A stretch of DNA of 64,000 nucleotides from contig NZ_JAHLPT010000009.1 of NCBI RefSeq assembly GCF_018918025.1, positions 18,308-82,307 of the forward strand. Direction: 5' to 3'. How positions within the stretch are numbered: position 1 is the stretch's first letter; each line of letters opens with the position of its first letter. Below are positions 51,910-59,490 of the stretch, in pieces. This stretch comes from Oscillibacter sp. MSJ-31. Its GTDB lineage: Bacteria; Bacillota; Clostridia; Oscillospirales; Oscillospiraceae. The position numbers were made by a program, and so were the translations under genes. The notes below the pieces were generated by a model that worked only from the letters and a program-made list of their open reading frames with translations, did no database searches and was not told the DNA's origin.

Positions 51910-52764
51910 TCATTTCCTCCTTGGCCGATATATATTTCCTCGCCCGTGCCAACACTCGGCGCGGCGCAAGATCACAACGGTATGCCGCTGCCCGGCGTTG
52001 CTCACCTTGGTTTCCACGCGGTTGAGCGTGTAGCCGGGGTATTTCTGCTCCCAGAACGCAGCGTCGTCTATGTACACGGTGCTGGCCTCCTCCAGCTTTT
52101 TGCGGCTCCACTTGGTATCGTTGGGCGGCGGTGTCTTGGGCTTTTCCAGTCCACGGCTCTGCCGCCAGCTTCGGGCGCACCGTTTGTTCTTGTTGATATA
52201 TTTTACAAGGCCCTCCACGCTTCCGTGGTCAACGGTGAGATATTCCCCTCGTGTTAGGCCAATGCTGTTTCCGTTCTTATCGCTCCACAGCTCCTCCAGC
52301 ACGTCACGGGTCAGTCCCTCTGTGTGCTGGATGATCGCGTGGTGATGATGGCGGCCACAGATCGTCCCGTCTGCCATCACCGTTGTGTACTCCGTGGCGG
52401 CTACCCACTTCGGGCGCTCCACGCCGTTCTTATCGCACCAGCGATACACCCGCTTGATGTAATTCGTCCAGTCCATATCCGCCCGCTTGGTGTCTCCCGG
52501 CGCTGGCAGATGATCGTCGTCATAGGTTCCCGTCCACGAGAAGTCGCCCTTTCCGAAGTTGGCGTTTACAAGCTGCACATGGTATCTCTTGGAGCGGTTG
52601 TCGTTGTAGGTCTGCTGGGCGAGGGTACAGGCTTCTTTCTTCTTTGCTCTCCGGCTCGCCTTGTGCTGCTTCGGTGTCACGGGGTACAGATCAACCTCCA
52701 TGTACCCCGCCGTGGCGTAGTCCTTGCCGCAGATATGCTTTTGTTCCCGATAATACAGGCTCAT
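51910..52764 (-). CDS. HUH-type replication initiator (Rep)
   Basis: 284 residues. The motif CGRHHHHAIIQH (139-147) is the HUH metal site of rolling-circle Rep/relaxase endonucleases. LVKYINKNKR at 187-196 supplies the likely catalytic Tyr 189. The size and pattern fit single-Tyr Rep proteins that nick one strand and start rolling-circle replication, as P2 gpA does with its HUH domain. The ATG at 52764 has GGGAGG upstream. A hairpin-rich non-coding stretch (52765-53007) lies just ahead. Confidence 0.8.
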   Translation of the reverse strand: MSLYYREQKHICGKDYATAGYMEVDLYPVTPKQHKASRRAKKKEACTLAQQTYNDNRSKRYHVQLVNANFGKGDFSWTGTYDDDHLPAPGDTKRADMDWTNYIKRVYRWCDKNGVERPKWVAATEYTTVMADGTICGRHHHHAIIQHTEGLTRDVLEELWSDKNGNSIGLTRGEYLTVDHGSVEGLVKYINKNKRCARSWRQSRGLEKPKTPPPNDTKWSRKKLEEASTVYIDDAAFWEQKYPGYTLNRVETKVSNAGQRHTVVILRRAECWHGRGNIYRPRRK

Positions 52765-53007
52765 GCGGCCACGCCTCCCTCGTTTTTGCGTGTATGCGCC
52801 GTCACCGGCTTGCATACGGGCCATTTCAACAGTCGTATGCCGTCAGGCACACCCCTGTTTCATGGCTTGTCCCTTAACTTACTGCTGGTATACCAGCCCA
52901 TTGCGGCCCCTCGGCCGCAACAGAAATTCTCTCCGGCACCGCCGGAAACAGGTCTCGCTTCAACCGGCAAGGCCGCGCCGCTCTCACGGCGCGACCGCCT
53001 CCGGTCG
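52765..53007. other. Hairpin-rich non-coding region before rep
   Basis: In about 120 bases: palindrome CTGGTATACCAG (52885-52896), hairpin TTGCGGCC/GGCCGCAA (52901-52920), TCCGGC/GCCGGA (52932-52946), CGCGCCG/CGGCGCG (about 52974-52993), and GACCG/CGGTC (about 52993-53006). It is between methyltransferase and Rep genes in a tightly packed operon, so it is a candidate Rep nick site/origin or a structured RNA. Confidence 0.6.
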
Positions 53008-53784
53008 TCAGATTGTCGTTTTCTCCATCAAGATCGGCGCGAGCATCTTTTCTCTCGCCGCCTCGTAGAAACTCTTGTCCACCTCGAACCCGTAGGCGCT
53101 GCGCCCCAGCTCGTAGGCTGCGCGTAATGTGGTGCCGCTCCCGGCCACCGGGTCGATCACCACGTCGCCGGGGTCTGTGAACACTTCGATCAGGCGTTTC
53201 AACACGCCCACCGGCTTTTGCGTGGGGTGTATCTTCGGGTACTCCTTTCGGCTGTCCCGCTCCCAGCGGAACCAGTCAAAAACCATGTGCTTTTCGCCGT
53301 CCTCGCCGACGTTGCGGAACTTCGGCAGCTTGTCCCGGTAGAGGACGACCGCAAATTCCGTCGCGCCCACGATCTTCATGTTGGCTTTTAATACCTGCGC
53401 GGAATAGTTCTTGCAGAAAAATAGCGGATAGCTTTTTGCAAATCCGTACCGCTTTCCGTACTCGATCACGGTCTGCATCTGCTCAAAGGCACAGAACACG
53501 ATCATTGCCGGAGCCTGTCCCTTTTCCTTTGGCTCTTTTTTCAACAGCCTGTTGCAGAAGTGCATATACTCCGCGATCTTGAACGTACCGTCCGTGTGGA
53601 AAAAGCTCTGCTTTGCCAGCTTACTTTCCCCGTTCTTGTTGTCGCCGCCCTGATACCACATGGGATTGCTGGCATAGGCATCCGCGCCGATGTTGTACGG
53701 GATGTCCGCGATCACAAGCTGGGCTTTCGGCACATTGTACCGCTTGAAATTCTGAAAATTATCGTGGTATAGCTCGCATTTCAT
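53008..53784 (-). CDS. DNA methyltransferase (DIPY type)
   Basis: 258 residues. Amino-methyltransferase motifs: DIPYN near residue 30 (a variant of DPPY) and DPVAGSGTTLRAAYELG near the C-terminus (SAM site). HPTQKPVGVLKRLI fits the beta class. No restriction partner is present, so it is an orphan that may protect phage DNA. The ATG at 53784 has GGGAG upstream. Confidence 0.85.
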   Translation of the reverse strand: MKCELYHDNFQNFKRYNVPKAQLVIADIPYNIGADAYASNPMWYQGGDNKNGESKLAKQSFFHTDGTFKIAEYMHFCNRLLKKEPKEKGQAPAMIVFCAFEQMQTVIEYGKRYGFAKSYPLFFCKNYSAQVLKANMKIVGATEFAVVLYRDKLPKFRNVGEDGEKHMVFDWFRWERDSRKEYPKIHPTQKPVGVLKRLIEVFTDPGDVVIDPVAGSGTTLRAAYELGRSAYGFEVDKSFYEAAREKMLAPILMEKTTI

Positions 53785-53957
53785 ATCGTTTTCTCCCTGC
53801 GCCGCCGCATCCGGTAGCACAGCTTCCCGCACCTGCGGCAGCAGATGTAATTCGTGTGATACTTCCCGCCGTGCCGGTCGCTCCGGCGGCGTGTGACCTC
53901 TATGTATTCCGCCTTGCACGGGCTGTGCAGCCCCAAGCGGCAAAGCAGCGGCTTCAT
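53781..53957 (-). CDS. Basic zinc-ribbon mini-protein
   Basis: 58 residues: MKPLLCRLGLHSPCK at the start and CCRCGKLCYRMRRRREK at the end. The Cys spacing suggests a zinc site, and the basic tail may bind nucleic acid. It is coupled by ATGA overlaps on both sides (53954-53957 and 53781-53784). Its position in the operon supports a real gene. Confidence 0.6.
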   Translation of the reverse strand: MKPLLCRLGLHSPCKAEYIEVTRRRSDRHGGKYHTNYICCRRCGKLCYRMRRRREKTI

Positions 53958-54178
53958 CTCCTGTCACCTCTGATTTTCCGCTCGAACTGCTCGATTTCTC
54001 CCACGATCAGCCAGCATAGCCACGCCAGCACAACACCGTCAACCCTGCTTTCATGCACGATGCCCTCAAAGACGCATTCTGCGCCAATCCAGCACAGGCC
54101 GAGCATCACATACAGGAACAGAAACAGCAGCCCCTTTGCCGCCGCGTTCAGAATACGCTCTGTTGTTCTCCCGCTCAT
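53954..54178 (-). CDS. Small membrane protein
   Basis: 74 residues with two hydrophobic segments (AAAKGLLFLFLYVMLGLCW and VDGVVLAWLCWLIVGEI). The ATG follows AGGAGGGCGCGGA. It overlaps both neighbours by 4 bases. No function is known. Confidence 0.55.
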   Translation of the reverse strand: MSGRTTERILNAAAKGLLFLFLYVMLGLCWIGAECVFEGIVHESRVDGVVLAWLCWLIVGEIEQFERKIRGDRR

Positions 54179-54504
54179 TCCGCGCCCTCCTTTCTCCGTC
54201 CGCCGGAACAGAAATAATCATCCTCCACCGGGATACACCCATAAAAGCTCCCCATCGGCTCCTTGCAATACCGTTTTCCAAACTCTGTTACATCGCTTTT
54301 CTTGCAGTCCTTGCACCGCACCACCGGCACAACATCCGTAGCGTATACGGAAGTTGCATTTTCCGGTGCTATCCCCGTATCCAAGTATTTTTGCAACAGC
54401 GGGCAGTGCGCCGCAGGTACAGCCGTGCAGAACCCTCCGGTCGCCGTGCAGTTTCCGTTGTCTTTGTGCCTGTATTCGCACCGCAGGCAATTAACCTCTC
54501 CCAT
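54175..54504 (-). CDS. Cys-rich early phage protein
   Basis: 109 residues: CLRCEYRHKDNGNCTA, then VVRCKDCKKSDVTEFGKRYCK and CIPVEDDYFCSGG. Two probable zinc sites. The RCKDCK...DDYFCS pattern is common in Clostridia phages, function unknown. It is translationally coupled with the next gene (ATGA). Confidence 0.65.
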   Translation of the reverse strand: MGEVNCLRCEYRHKDNGNCTATGGFCTAVPAAHCPLLQKYLDTGIAPENATSVYATDVVPVVRCKDCKKSDVTEFGKRYCKEPMGSFYGCIPVEDDYFCSGGRRKEGAE

Positions 54505-54522
54505 GCTTTTCCTCCAGCATCG

Positions 54523-54810
54523 TCACTCCTCCATCAGAAACACCATCTTTTTCCCAACGTACTCGCACCAGTGCTTTTCAAGCTGTGCGCCGGGGCTGTC
54601 CTCCCAATCCGGCAGGAACACCGCCGTGTCGGCGCTCTCCAGCATGGCAAAGCAGATGCGCATATAGTCCGCCTTTTTCAGCCCCTCCGGCGTGACCGCC
54701 GGAGAAATCACCGTTACACCGGCCCGCTCCTCCAGCTTCTTCGCCGCCGCCGCGAATTTCTCCCTGTAGTTCGGGTCTCCCGTGATCTTTCCGGCCAGAT
54801 ACACTTTCAT
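54523..54810 (-). CDS. DUF4406-like protein (deoxyribosyltransferase-like fold)
   Basis: 95 residues. MKVYLAGKITGDPNYREKF at the start and FLPDWEDSPGAQLEKHWCEY later fit the DUF4406/nucleoside 2-deoxyribosyltransferase-like fold. The pattern Y-G/A-K-I-T near the N-terminus and the D...S..E end are characteristic. A nucleotide-related role is likely but unproven. Confidence 0.8.
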   Translation of the reverse strand: MKVYLAGKITGDPNYREKFAAAAKKLEERAGVTVISPAVTPEGLKKADYMRICFAMLESADTAVFLPDWEDSPGAQLEKHWCEYVGKKMVFLMEE

Positions 54811-55175
54811 TCCCGCTCGCCTCCCAACTTCGCCATCTGCTTCCGCTTCCAGTTTTCTGTGTACTGCTCCATGCTCCCGTTAAAGCCCGTGCAGAGAAGC
54901 ACATCATGCACCGTTTTTCCCTCGTGGGCGCAGTCAGAGCAGTTCAATCCGTTGTTGCACGGCGTTTCGCAGAATTGGCACATACAGTTTTCATTGTCGA
55001 ACGGACACGGATTGACCGCTTCCACGATGATCTCCCGCCCGCAGCCGGGGCAGAAGTGCCAGCCGTTTTCCGTCGGCCCGTCTGCCTCGAAATTCTCGAT
55101 GTACCCACACGCCCGGCACCGCCAAGCGTCATGCTCCCGGTCTACGCACTCATATACCGCGCTTTTCTCGCTCAT
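54807..55175 (-). CDS. Zinc-ribbon early phage protein
   Basis: 122 residues. CRACGYIENFEADG and FCPGCGREI form a zinc ribbon. Further Cys (CPFDNENCMCQFCETPC) follow. It overlaps the DUF4406 gene by 4 bases (ATGA). No specific function is known. Confidence 0.65.
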   Translation of the reverse strand: MSEKSAVYECVDREHDAWRCRACGYIENFEADGPTENGWHFCPGCGREIIVEAVNPCPFDNENCMCQFCETPCNNGLNCSDCAHEGKTVHDVLLCTGFNGSMEQYTENWKRKQMAKLGGERE

Positions 55176-55178
55176 GGT

Positions 55179-55538
55179 TTATCCCTCCAGAATTCTCTTT
55201 ACGGCGCGGAGCTGTTCGAGGGTATAGCGGCCTATTTTGTCCCAGCCAGCGGCAACCCGCACCCACTCTTTCAGTTCCTCACGTTCTTGGTACTCGCGTA
55301 CAGCATCCTCCGACGGAAACAAGAGGCGCGGTGAGCCATACTCTGTTTCCTCAATGAGATACGGCATATCCCTGTTGTGCGCTTCCCGAAACCGTTCTCC
55401 CCATCTTCCGCTGATGGTTACATACTTTCGGCCCACCTTTGCGACCTCCGCTTTTACTACGGAGAATTTATCTCTTGGCCGCCGTGCGTCTCCAACGATG
55501 TACACGGTCTGCCTCGGCTTAAAATACTTAATATCCAT
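55179..55538 (-). CDS. Hypothetical early phage protein
   Basis: 119 residues. An N-terminal beta-barrel-like part (KFSVVKAEVAKVGRKYVTIS) is followed by a helical C-terminus (LKEWVRVAAGWDKIGRYTLE). No Cys pairs. It resembles Tudor/SH3-like folds only loosely. Unknown. Confidence 0.6.
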   Translation of the reverse strand: MDIKYFKPRQTVYIVGDARRPRDKFSVVKAEVAKVGRKYVTISGRWGERFREAHNRDMPYLIEETEYGSPRLLFPSEDAVREYQEREELKEWVRVAAGWDKIGRYTLEQLRAVKRILEG

Positions 55539-55547
55539 GGCATACCC

Positions 55548-55775
55548 TCATACGTTCACATATCGGTTTTGGCAGTTCACATTGTTGCAGAAGCGCTCGC
55601 GTCCGATCTCCCGCAGGCGATGCCCACAATACTGGCAATAGTCGCCCTGCTGTCGCCGTGGTTCTTCCTCTGCGTGTGTCCCGCAGTATCTCATGCGGTT
55701 CATCAGACATATCACGGAGCCGGGCTGCACCACCGCCGCGCAAACACTTTTCGCTTTGCAGTTGTAGCAATCCAT
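55548..55775 (-). CDS. Zinc-ribbon mini-protein
   Basis: 75 residues starting MDCYNCKAKSVCAA. CQYCGHRLREIG and CNNVNCQNRY give further Cys pairs. The ATG at 55775 overlaps the methyltransferase TGA (TGATG). A GTG one codon upstream is possible. Unknown function. Confidence 0.6.
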   Translation of the reverse strand: MDCYNCKAKSVCAAVVQPGSVICLMNRMRYCGTHAEEEPRRQQGDYCQYCGHRLREIGRERFCNNVNCQNRYVNV

Positions 55776-56686
55776 CACTCCACCTCCGCTATTCTTCTGG
55801 CGGCCATTTCTACATACGAGGGATTGATCTCACATCCCACGAAACCGCGCCCCATGCGTTTTGCCACCACGCCTGCTGTGCCGCTGCCCGCAAATGGGTC
55901 AAGTACAACGCCGCCCTCTGGGCAACCCGCTAAAATACACGGCTCGATCAGCTTTTCCGGGAATGTGGCGAAGTGTGCGCCGCGAAATCCGTTTGTGCTT
56001 ACGCTCCAGACGCTCCGCTTGTTCCTGCGTCCCGTCTTGTTTTTACTGTTCCCGTGGCTCTCACGCTCCACCTGTGCGCTGTTGTCGTGAGATCGACCGC
56101 CGGTATAGGCTCCGCCGCCGCGAAACGTCCTTGCGTTTCCTTTGGCCGATGTGACTGGTTCGCTGATTGCCGCCGCGTTGAAATAATAGTGCGCTGACTT
56201 TGACAGCAGGAAGATGTACTCATGTGACCTCGTGCATCGGTCATTTACGCTCTCCGGCATACAGTTCGGCTTCTGCCAAATGATGTCTTGCCGCAAATAC
56301 CAACCGTCTGCACGGAGGGCAAAGGCCAACTGCCAAGGTATGCCGATCAGGTCTTTTTTCTTGTACCCCTGCGGTACGCGCTTTGCGGTGTGTCCGCAGG
56401 AATTGCGGGTGTTCGTCGGCGGCTGGTTCCCTGATTTGGTGGCATAGCTATCGCCCACATTCACCCACAGAGTTCCGTCTTGCCGCAGTACCCGTCGAAC
56501 CTCACGAAAAACTGCGACCAGCTTCTGCAGATATTCCTCCACGCTGGCCTCGTTCCCGATCTGCCCCTCCACTCCGTAATCTCGCAAATTATAGTAGGGT
56601 GGGGAGGTCACGCAGGTATGTACGCTTTCTGGTGGCAGCGTCCGCAGCAGCTCCAGCGCGTCACCTTGCAGAATAGTGCAGTTCAT
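55775..56686 (-). CDS. DNA methyltransferase (SPPY type)
   Basis: 303 residues. TSPPYYNLRDYG near residue 30 is the SPPY motif of N4-cytosine or N6-adenine methyltransferases. FEKLIEPCILAGCPEGGVVLDPFAGSGTAG (in parts) gives the SAM motif near the end. No cognate restriction enzyme is present. The specificity is unknown. The start is the ATG at 56686, overlapping the upstream frame's stop. Confidence 0.88.
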   Translation of the reverse strand: MNCTILQGDALELLRTLPPESVHTCVTSPPYYNLRDYGVEGQIGNEASVEEYLQKLVAVFREVRRVLRQDGTLWVNVGDSYATKSGNQPPTNTRNSCGHTAKRVPQGYKKKDLIGIPWQLAFALRADGWYLRQDIIWQKPNCMPESVNDRCTRSHEYIFLLSKSAHYYFNAAAISEPVTSAKGNARTFRGGGAYTGGRSHDNSAQVERESHGNSKNKTGRRNKRSVWSVSTNGFRGAHFATFPEKLIEPCILAGCPEGGVVLDPFAGSGTAGVVAKRMGRGFVGCEINPSYVEMAARRIAEVE

Positions 56687-56952
56687 CACTCTGCCTCCGC
56701 GTCCCAGTCAATCGCCTGTCCGCATTGCCCGCAGAAGCGGCAGCGGTTTCCGTCCTCGTTGTGCAGGTATTCACCGCTCCCGCAGGACGGCAGGCCAGTA
56801 CACCCGCGTCCCCGTCAGGGTATGGGCTTTCCGGCACACGCCGCCGCAGCGCCTCCACACCCATCCGGCAAGCCTCGTTCACCGGCTCAAGGCTCTCATA
56901 CGCCTCCCGGTGTTCCGGGTCTAAAATCTCAATGGCCCGTTCATTCTCCATC
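56686..56952 (-). pseudogene. Zinc-ribbon gene with a one-base frameshift
   Basis: Starting from the ATG at 56952 (MENERAIEILDPEHREAYE), the frame matches phage proteins up to about residue 55. Near 56789-56791 a shift is needed: inserting one base in TGCCGTCC (TGCCCGTCC) restores CPSCGSGEYLHNEDGNRCRF and CGQCGQAIDW. The restored frame ends on a TGA that overlaps the methyltransferase ATG. Without the fix, the frame runs out of register into the next gene. A real mutation or a sequencing error would both explain this. Confidence 0.65.
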
Positions 56953-57606
56953 TTCCACACCCTCCATTCCGATCTGCCCCGCGTCCTCCGCGTCGTCCTC
57001 GGCCTCCTCGATAACCGCCTCCCGGCGCTCCTTATCCTTGTAGAACTGCTCCATGCAGAGCGCCTGAAATTCCGCAAGATCGTTGATGTATTCCTCTTTC
57101 AGAATGTTCATGGGCATGATGGCTGCCAGTACATCCATGCCGTCATGCACCACAAGATACCGCTGTCCCGCTTCGGTCTGCCGCGCCGTGTAATAGATGT
57201 ATTCGCTTTTCTTGATCTCCTCCGCCAGCGGCGCAAGATACGCCTCGTTGTAGAAGATCAGCTCGCCATCCACCTTGCAGCGGCAGGCGGAACACCATAG
57301 CCCGTTGGGAGCCGCCGCCACTTTCAGTTTTTCCGTGTCCTGCTCGCCCTGCGCATACGGTGCAAGGTTCAGTCCCAGCACATTGTTGATACTCCCCGGC
57401 CAGTCCTCGGTCAGATACACTTTTTTCCATGCGCCCGCCGTCATGTCCAACACCGTTCGCACCTGCTCGCTGCCCTCCATGTCCGGCAGCTCCGTCGCCC
57501 GGTAGATTGCCGTGCCGGTAGATAGCCAAATCCCGCTGCCCGCCACATGGAGTACGGCGCACCGGCCTCCGTTCTTGACCAAGTTTGCAAATTTCGATAG
57601 CTTCAT
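56941..57606 (-). CDS. Hypothetical early phage protein
   Basis: 221 residues: MKLSKFANLVKNGGRCAVLHV at the start and a C-terminal acidic tail (EEAEDDAEDAGQIGMEG). A CSACRCK pair in the middle. The ATG at 57606 follows AGGAGGCGGCGGGA. Upstream extension would be Gly/Ala-rich non-phage sequence. Common in Clostridia prophages, function unknown. Confidence 0.65.
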   Translation of the reverse strand: MKLSKFANLVKNGGRCAVLHVAGSGIWLSTGTAIYRATELPDMEGSEQVRTVLDMTAGAWKKVYLTEDWPGSINNVLGLNLAPYAQGEQDTEKLKVAAAPNGLWCSACRCKVDGELIFYNEAYLAPLAEEIKKSEYIYYTARQTEAGQRYLVVHDGMDVLAAIMPMNILKEEYINDLAEFQALCMEQFYKDKERREAVIEEAEDDAEDAGQIGMEGVEDGE

Positions 57607-57620
57607 TCCCGCCGCCTCCT

Positions 57621-57746
57621 TTACCCAAACAGATACAGAATGCAGAATTTCAGCAGGGCAGGCCCGGCCAGCGCCAGCGCCAGCCCCCAAATCACCATCA
57701 GCGCAAGCAGCAGCACCGCGCCCAAGCCATACAGAATATCTTTCAT
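57621..57746 (-). CDS. 41-residue membrane protein
   Basis: MKDILYGLGAVLLLALMVIW at the start and LALALAGPALLKFCILYLFG at the end: two hydrophobic stretches or one long one. The ATG overlaps the dut stop (ATGA), with GAGGTGGAAAGC upstream, and it ends 15 bases before the next gene's start. Too short for a usual gene finder. Its fit in the operon supports it. Confidence 0.55.
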   Translation of the reverse strand: MKDILYGLGAVLLLALMVIWGLALALAGPALLKFCILYLFG

Positions 57747-58573
57747 CGCTTTCCACCTCTCACGCCTATGGTCACATAGGCGGTGCCTTTCCCGTTCAGC
57801 TCCATATCCACGGGTGCCTTGCAGTCCAAGCAGCTATGGGTGATGGTCTTCGTCTCCGCATTGGTCTTGTAGCGGAACGACTTACCGCACTTACAGTGCA
57901 TGAACATGGGCCGCAGACCCTCCAGCGTCGTTTCGTGTCCGCACTCCTGACACCGGAAGCTGTACGTTTCCCGCTTCGCGCAGAACGCCTTGACCGCGCC
58001 GCACTCCTCGCACACCACCAGCAGAAAGCCCTTGTATGGCCCCTGCGTCCTGTCGTCCTCCGCCGTGGCCCAGCTCTCCCGCTCGCCGAACATTCGCTCC
58101 ACGCGGCTGTTCCGCTCCGGCTTGTTCCGTTCCGCCGTGCCGCCGGTATGTACCTGCTCGCCGGTGCTGCCAAAGCCGCCGCGATCACGGTTGCCCAAGC
58201 TCTCCACCTGCACAAACTCCATGTCCGGCGCTTTCTCCACAAGGCGGAACTGGCAGATGCGCGTTCCTTTCGGAATGTGCGTTCCCTCTTTCCGCAGGCA
58301 CAGCGCCGGATAGCCCCACACATCGCCGTCACCGCAATAGTCATTCTCGATCACGCCCATGCTGTTCGCCAGCAGGATGCCCCACTTGCCAAAGGTCGAG
58401 GAACGGGGAACGACGTGCGCGTAGTAGCCCGCCGGTATCTCAATGGAAACACCCAAGGAAATGATCTTGTACTCCAGAAAGTCCAGCGTGACATCCTCTG
58501 CGGTGCAAAGGTCTATCCATTCGCCGTGAACCTCCGGCAAGGCGTTTCCATGGGTGTTGATTTTCACTTTCAT
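57743..58573 (-). CDS. dut: dUTPase fused to a C-terminal zinc-ribbon domain
   Basis: 276 residues. Residues 1-165 are a trimeric dUTPase: motif 1 YAHVVPRSSTFGK, NSMGVIENDYCGD, QFRLVEKAPDMEF, and the P-loop-like RGGFGSTG. It hydrolyses dUTP to dUMP. Residues about 195-276 form Cys-rich zinc ribbons (CEECGAVK, CQECGHETT, HCKCGKSF, SCLDCKAPV). This extension is not in ordinary dUTPases and may bind nucleic acid or a partner. Start ATG at 58573 after GAGGAATTGAAT. Confidence 0.85.
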   Translation of the reverse strand: MKVKINTHGNALPEVHGEWIDLCTAEDVTLDFLEYKIISLGVSIEIPAGYYAHVVPRSSTFGKWGILLANSMGVIENDYCGDGDVWGYPALCLRKEGTHIPKGTRICQFRLVEKAPDMEFVQVESLGNRDRGGFGSTGEQVHTGGTAERNKPERNSRVERMFGERESWATAEDDRTQGPYKGFLLVVCEECGAVKAFCAKRETYSFRCQECGHETTLEGLRPMFMHCKCGKSFRYKTNAETKTITHSCLDCKAPVDMELNGKGTAYVTIGVRGGKR

Positions 58574-58575
58574 AT

Positions 58576-58833
58576 TCAATTCCTCCCGCAAAATTCTTTT
58601 GGTATAACCACCGCCGTGCCGCCCGGCACGGCCCATACCTCCGCGTCCCGTATGTCTGTCCATTCGCAGCCCCAGTATTCCGCCGCGTTCAGTAGTGCGG
58701 CGTAGTTCGACCGGTGCGGCACCACCACGGCCCCGTACTTTGGATGCACTACCCGCGCCCGGCCTCTGACCCGCCAGCGTTCCTCACGCGCCCGCCGGAC
58801 GCTGTTTTGGTAGCTGCTCCGATCAAAGTTCAT
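58576..58833 (-). CDS. Hypothetical early phage protein
   Basis: 85 residues, basic, with RVVHPKYGAVVVPHRSNYAA and EVWAVPGGTAVVIP. It appears to be a small beta-rich protein. It ends 2 bases before the dut start. The upstream neighbour overlaps it by 11 bases. Unknown function. Confidence 0.6.
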   Translation of the reverse strand: MNFDRSSYQNSVRRAREERWRVRGRARVVHPKYGAVVVPHRSNYAALLNAAEYWGCEWTDIRDAEVWAVPGGTAVVIPKEFCGRN

Positions 58834-59131
58834 CTTCGGCCCGCTCCCGCCGCAGCCATTCCGCGTTCTTTTCCTGTCCGTAGAACGCATGGCCCAGCCA
58901 GCCGCCCAACAGCATCATGCCGAGACCCGCAAGCCCTCCGAGGAAGATCACCGTCAAATCCTCCGCGCCGCCTATTGCCATCAGGAGCAGAAAGCCCAAC
59001 AGCATCATGGCCGCGCCGATGTTCTCCCGCACACGCACCATCTTCCGCCGCTGTGCTTCCGTCCGGCTCCGCCGGGAACGGCGCTCGATTGTCAGGCCGC
59101 CGCGCTTCATTTCACAGTATGCCGTCCTCAT
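58823..59131 (-). CDS. Two-segment membrane protein
   Basis: 102 residues. A very basic N-terminus (ERRSRRSRTEAQRRK) is followed by two membrane segments (GAAMMLLGFLLLMAIGG and LTVIFLGGLAGLGMMLLGG). Unknown role. The first half-dozen early genes are otherwise soluble. Confidence 0.55.
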   Translation of the reverse strand: MRTAYCEMKRGGLTIERRSRRSRTEAQRRKMVRVRENIGAAMMLLGFLLLMAIGGAEDLTVIFLGGLAGLGMMLLGGWLGHAFYGQEKNAEWLRRERAEDEL

Positions 59132-59146
59132 AGCTTGTCCCTCCGC

Positions 59147-59395
59147 TTACTCAGAGGCAGCGCGGGCCGTCCTACGCCGCCTGTAGTTGTTGATGATCTC
59201 CTGCTGTGCCAGCTCCGCGCTGTAACCGATGCGCCCGTTGCTGTCCATTTCCCCGGTGTCTCCCCGTTTCAGTTCGTTATATACGGTAGACCGATGCACT
59301 TTCAGCTTCGCGGCGATCTCCTCGACACAGCGCCCCTTGTTGTAAAGTTCCTCCAGCTCTACGCGGTCTTTCAACGTCAAATGTCTCTTGCCCAA
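59147..59395 (-). CDS. Orphan IS30-like helix-turn-helix protein
   Basis: 82 residues: KRHLTLKDRVELEELYNKG, then IAAKLKVHRSTVYNELKRG. It resembles the first 70 residues of the IS30 transposase at the prophage's other end (HLTKNDRLRIEKW, IAEKLRVHVSTIYRELKRG) but lacks the catalytic domain. I prefer the TTG at 59395, 8 bases after AGGAGG. The upstream ATG (59419) has no ribosome site and directly follows a terminator. It is the first early gene, so it probably regulates either this operon or the transposase ends. Confidence 0.75.
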   Translation of the reverse strand: MGKRHLTLKDRVELEELYNKGRCVEEIAAKLKVHRSTVYNELKRGDTGEMDSNGRIGYSAELAQQEIINNYRRRRTARAASE

Positions 59396-59431
59396 GCCGC
59401 TCGCCTCCTCCTTTTCCATGCAAATAGATAA

Positions 59432-59480
59432 AAAAATAAATGCGGGAAAACTCTTTTCGAGTTCTCTCGCATTTATTCTA
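59432..59480 (-). terminator. Minus-strand terminator at the right prophage end
   Basis: ATAAATGCG-GGAAAACTC pairs with GAGTTCTCT-CGCATTTAT around TTTTC. On the minus strand a run of seven T follows. It stands between attR and the early operon. In the excised circle it would stop late/transposase transcripts coming through attP. Confidence 0.65.
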
Positions 59481-59490
59481 AATATTCAGC

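Noticed and set aside
54618..54636. Another ACACG-type operator at ACACCGCCGTGT
   Set aside because: The spacing differs (no N4 between full arms) and it lies inside the DUF4406 coding region without a promoter.
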